A stretch of 15,586 nt of DNA from Saprospiraceae bacterium. Lineage in GTDB: Bacteria > Bacteroidota > Bacteroidia > Chitinophagales > Saprospiraceae. The position numbers and the translations under genes were made by a program. Below the pieces are notes generated by a model, which was given only the letters and a program-made list of their open reading frames with translations, did no database searches and was not told the DNA's origin. Shown piece by piece: positions 14,335 to 15,586 of the stretch. The DNA lies in NCBI GenBank assembly GCA_029262975.1, contig JAJCYJ010000623.1, forward strand, positions 1 to 15,586, in the 5' to 3' direction. How positions within the stretch are numbered: position 1 is the stretch's first letter; each line of letters opens with the position of its first letter.

Positions 14335-15586
14335 GATTGAGCGGAATTACATTTAAGAATATTCACTCTTTAAAAGGAGAACACTCAATTCGTTTTGATG
14401 AAGAGCCACTGGCCAGTTCAGGAATCTTTGCGATTACCGGTGCAACAGGATCAGGTAAGTCAAGTATTCTTGATGTTATTACACTGGCGTTATATAATGA
14501 AATACCTCGGTTTGATCGCAAGATCAGTCGTGCCGAAATTGATAAGATGGGTTCTGTTGTGACTCATCATACGAGTGAAGCCTGGGCAGAAGTGACTTAT
14601 GTGACAAAAAAAGGCACATTTCGATCAAGGTGGGAAATTTCTAAAGCACGTACCGGAAGTTGGCGGGACTATCACATGTCAATTACTGATCTTAATACGG
14701 ATCGTATAATTGACATTCGCAAAAGTGAGGTGCCTGCAAAAAATGAAGAATTAATCGGGTTGAATTATGAGCAATTTGTAAAATCCATCATGTTATCCCA
14801 AGGAGAGTTTGCCCGCTTTCTGAAATCCGGTAAAAACGAACGATCAGAACTTCTTGAAGATATTACAGGCACCTATATATATCGGGAAATAGGAGCGAAA
14901 ACCTATGAATTACTCAAAGAAAAAAAACATGAAGAGGACTTAAAGAATAAGGAACTCGATATGATCACTTTTATAAGTCCGGAGGAAAAAGAAACTATAG
15001 AGATAAATAAAAAAGCGCTTCAATTAGAAATTGAAACACTGACAGACAAAAAACGAAAATTAGAAAAGGATAAAGAAATTAAAAATATTTATTTAGAATC
15101 AATCCGTGAAGAAATTGAATTAAACAACAGAAAGGCCTCTCTGGATAAAAGGATTATGGCACTCGGAAATGATAAGGAAAAGTACGACCTGCATCAATCC
15201 GTAATTCATTTAGCTCCCGACATGCAATCTCTTGCGATTGCCCAAAAAGACCTTAAAAGCGAAATAGAGCATTTTGAAAAGTACAAGAAAGAAATAGAAA
15301 CAGGCAAGGTACTTATGGAGGAATCCATTACCGCTATGACGCTCTTTACAGGTGTAGAGATAGTAGGGGCCAACTTTATGCTGGAGATGGCCAGGTTCGA
15401 AAAAATGATTAACAATTATGACAATCAATTAAGTCAATTAATTGAAAAAGGAAATGAGACAAGATCTAAAATAAACGACTTGATAGAAAATGGTAAGACT
15501 AATATTGCAGAGCAGCTTACTCATAAAATTCAACCTGAAAATGCTTTTGAATTGATTGAGTCCAGGATGCAGGAGATCGGGACTTA
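14331..15586 (+). CDS. sbcC: Nuclease SbcCD subunit C, N-terminal part (continues past window)
   Basis: 418 codons are visible from ATG 14331 and the frame is open at the window edge. It begins MRLSGITFKNIHSLKGEHSI, the usual SMC-type start. Walker A is GATGSGKSS (37-45). The Q-loop is IMLSQGEFARFL (about 153-164, Gln157). From about residue 185 the protein becomes a long coiled coil rich in Glu and Lys. Walker B, the signature motif and the zinc hook expected from a full-length protein of about 1,000 residues lie outside the window. It is the ATPase that clamps DNA and opens the SbcD active site. It overlaps sbcD by 4 nt. Confidence 0.96.
   Translation, partial: MRLSGITFKNIHSLKGEHSIRFDEEPLASSGIFAITGATGSGKSSILDVITLALYNEIPRFDRKISRAEIDKMGSVVTHHTSEAWAEVTYVTKKGTFRSRWEISKARTGSWRDYHMSITDLNTDRIIDIRKSEVPAKNEELIGLNYEQFVKSIMLSQGEFARFLKSGKNERSELLEDITGTYIYREIGAKTYELLKEKKHEEDLKNKELDMITFISPEEKETIEINKKALQLEIETLTDKKRKLEKDKEIKNIYLESIREEIELNNRKASLDKRIMALGNDKEKYDLHQSVIHLAPDMQSLAIAQKDLKSEIEHFEKYKKEIETGKVLMEESITAMTLFTGVEIVGANFMLEMARFEKMINNYDNQLSQLIEKGNETRSKINDLIENGKTNIAEQLTHKIQPENAFELIESRMQEIGT

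Overview
The window looks like a chromosomal segment of an AT-rich member of the Bacteroidota. Pointers to this are a TonB-dependent receptor behind a TPP riboswitch, a PnuC transporter paired with a NadR-type kinase, a DinB_2 protein, a PagL-like outer-membrane enzyme, a HAD-IIA phosphatase with a variant motif I, and a general lack of Shine-Dalgarno sequences. Conflict genes built on effector-associated domains (EADs), at the left edge, are common in multicellular or filamentous Bacteroidota, so such a lineage is plausible; this placement is inference.

Left edge (1-1199, minus strand): two consecutive genes of an EAD conflict system. The upstream gene encodes a two-domain adaptor (EAD11-like then EAD1-like). 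The downstream gene begins with a second EAD1-like domain and runs out of the window, so its effector is unseen. This is the most interesting part of the window. It is followed by about 1.2 kb (1200-2377) without a convincing gene, containing short coding-like fragments that may be decayed genes.

2378-4281: a two-module VOC (glyoxalase/dioxygenase fold) protein faces a classical short-chain dehydrogenase broken by two single-base deletions. 4381-6275 (minus): an APH/choline-kinase-like phosphotransferase and a HAD-IIA phosphatase, 2 nt apart, form a kinase-phosphatase couple.

6366-10235 (plus): vitamin and cofactor uptake. pnuC and a NadR-type kinase overlap; a TPP riboswitch follows, then a TonB-dependent receptor (predicted thiamine outer-membrane importer) and a DinB-family protein. 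The riboswitch directly controls the receptor and DinB gene, while the transporter and kinase lie upstream of it. The divergent kinase-phosphatase pair may belong to the same salvage function, but this is inference.

10301-13083: an unrecognised protein, a PagL-like lipid A deacylase candidate (minus) and, divergent from it, an exported Vps62/DUF946-like protein with a beta-rich tail that looks outer-membrane inserted. 13126 to the right edge: sbcD and the start of sbcC, overlapping by ATGA, encoding the SbcCD DNA-end processing nuclease. No tRNA, rRNA, CRISPR array or insertion sequence was seen.
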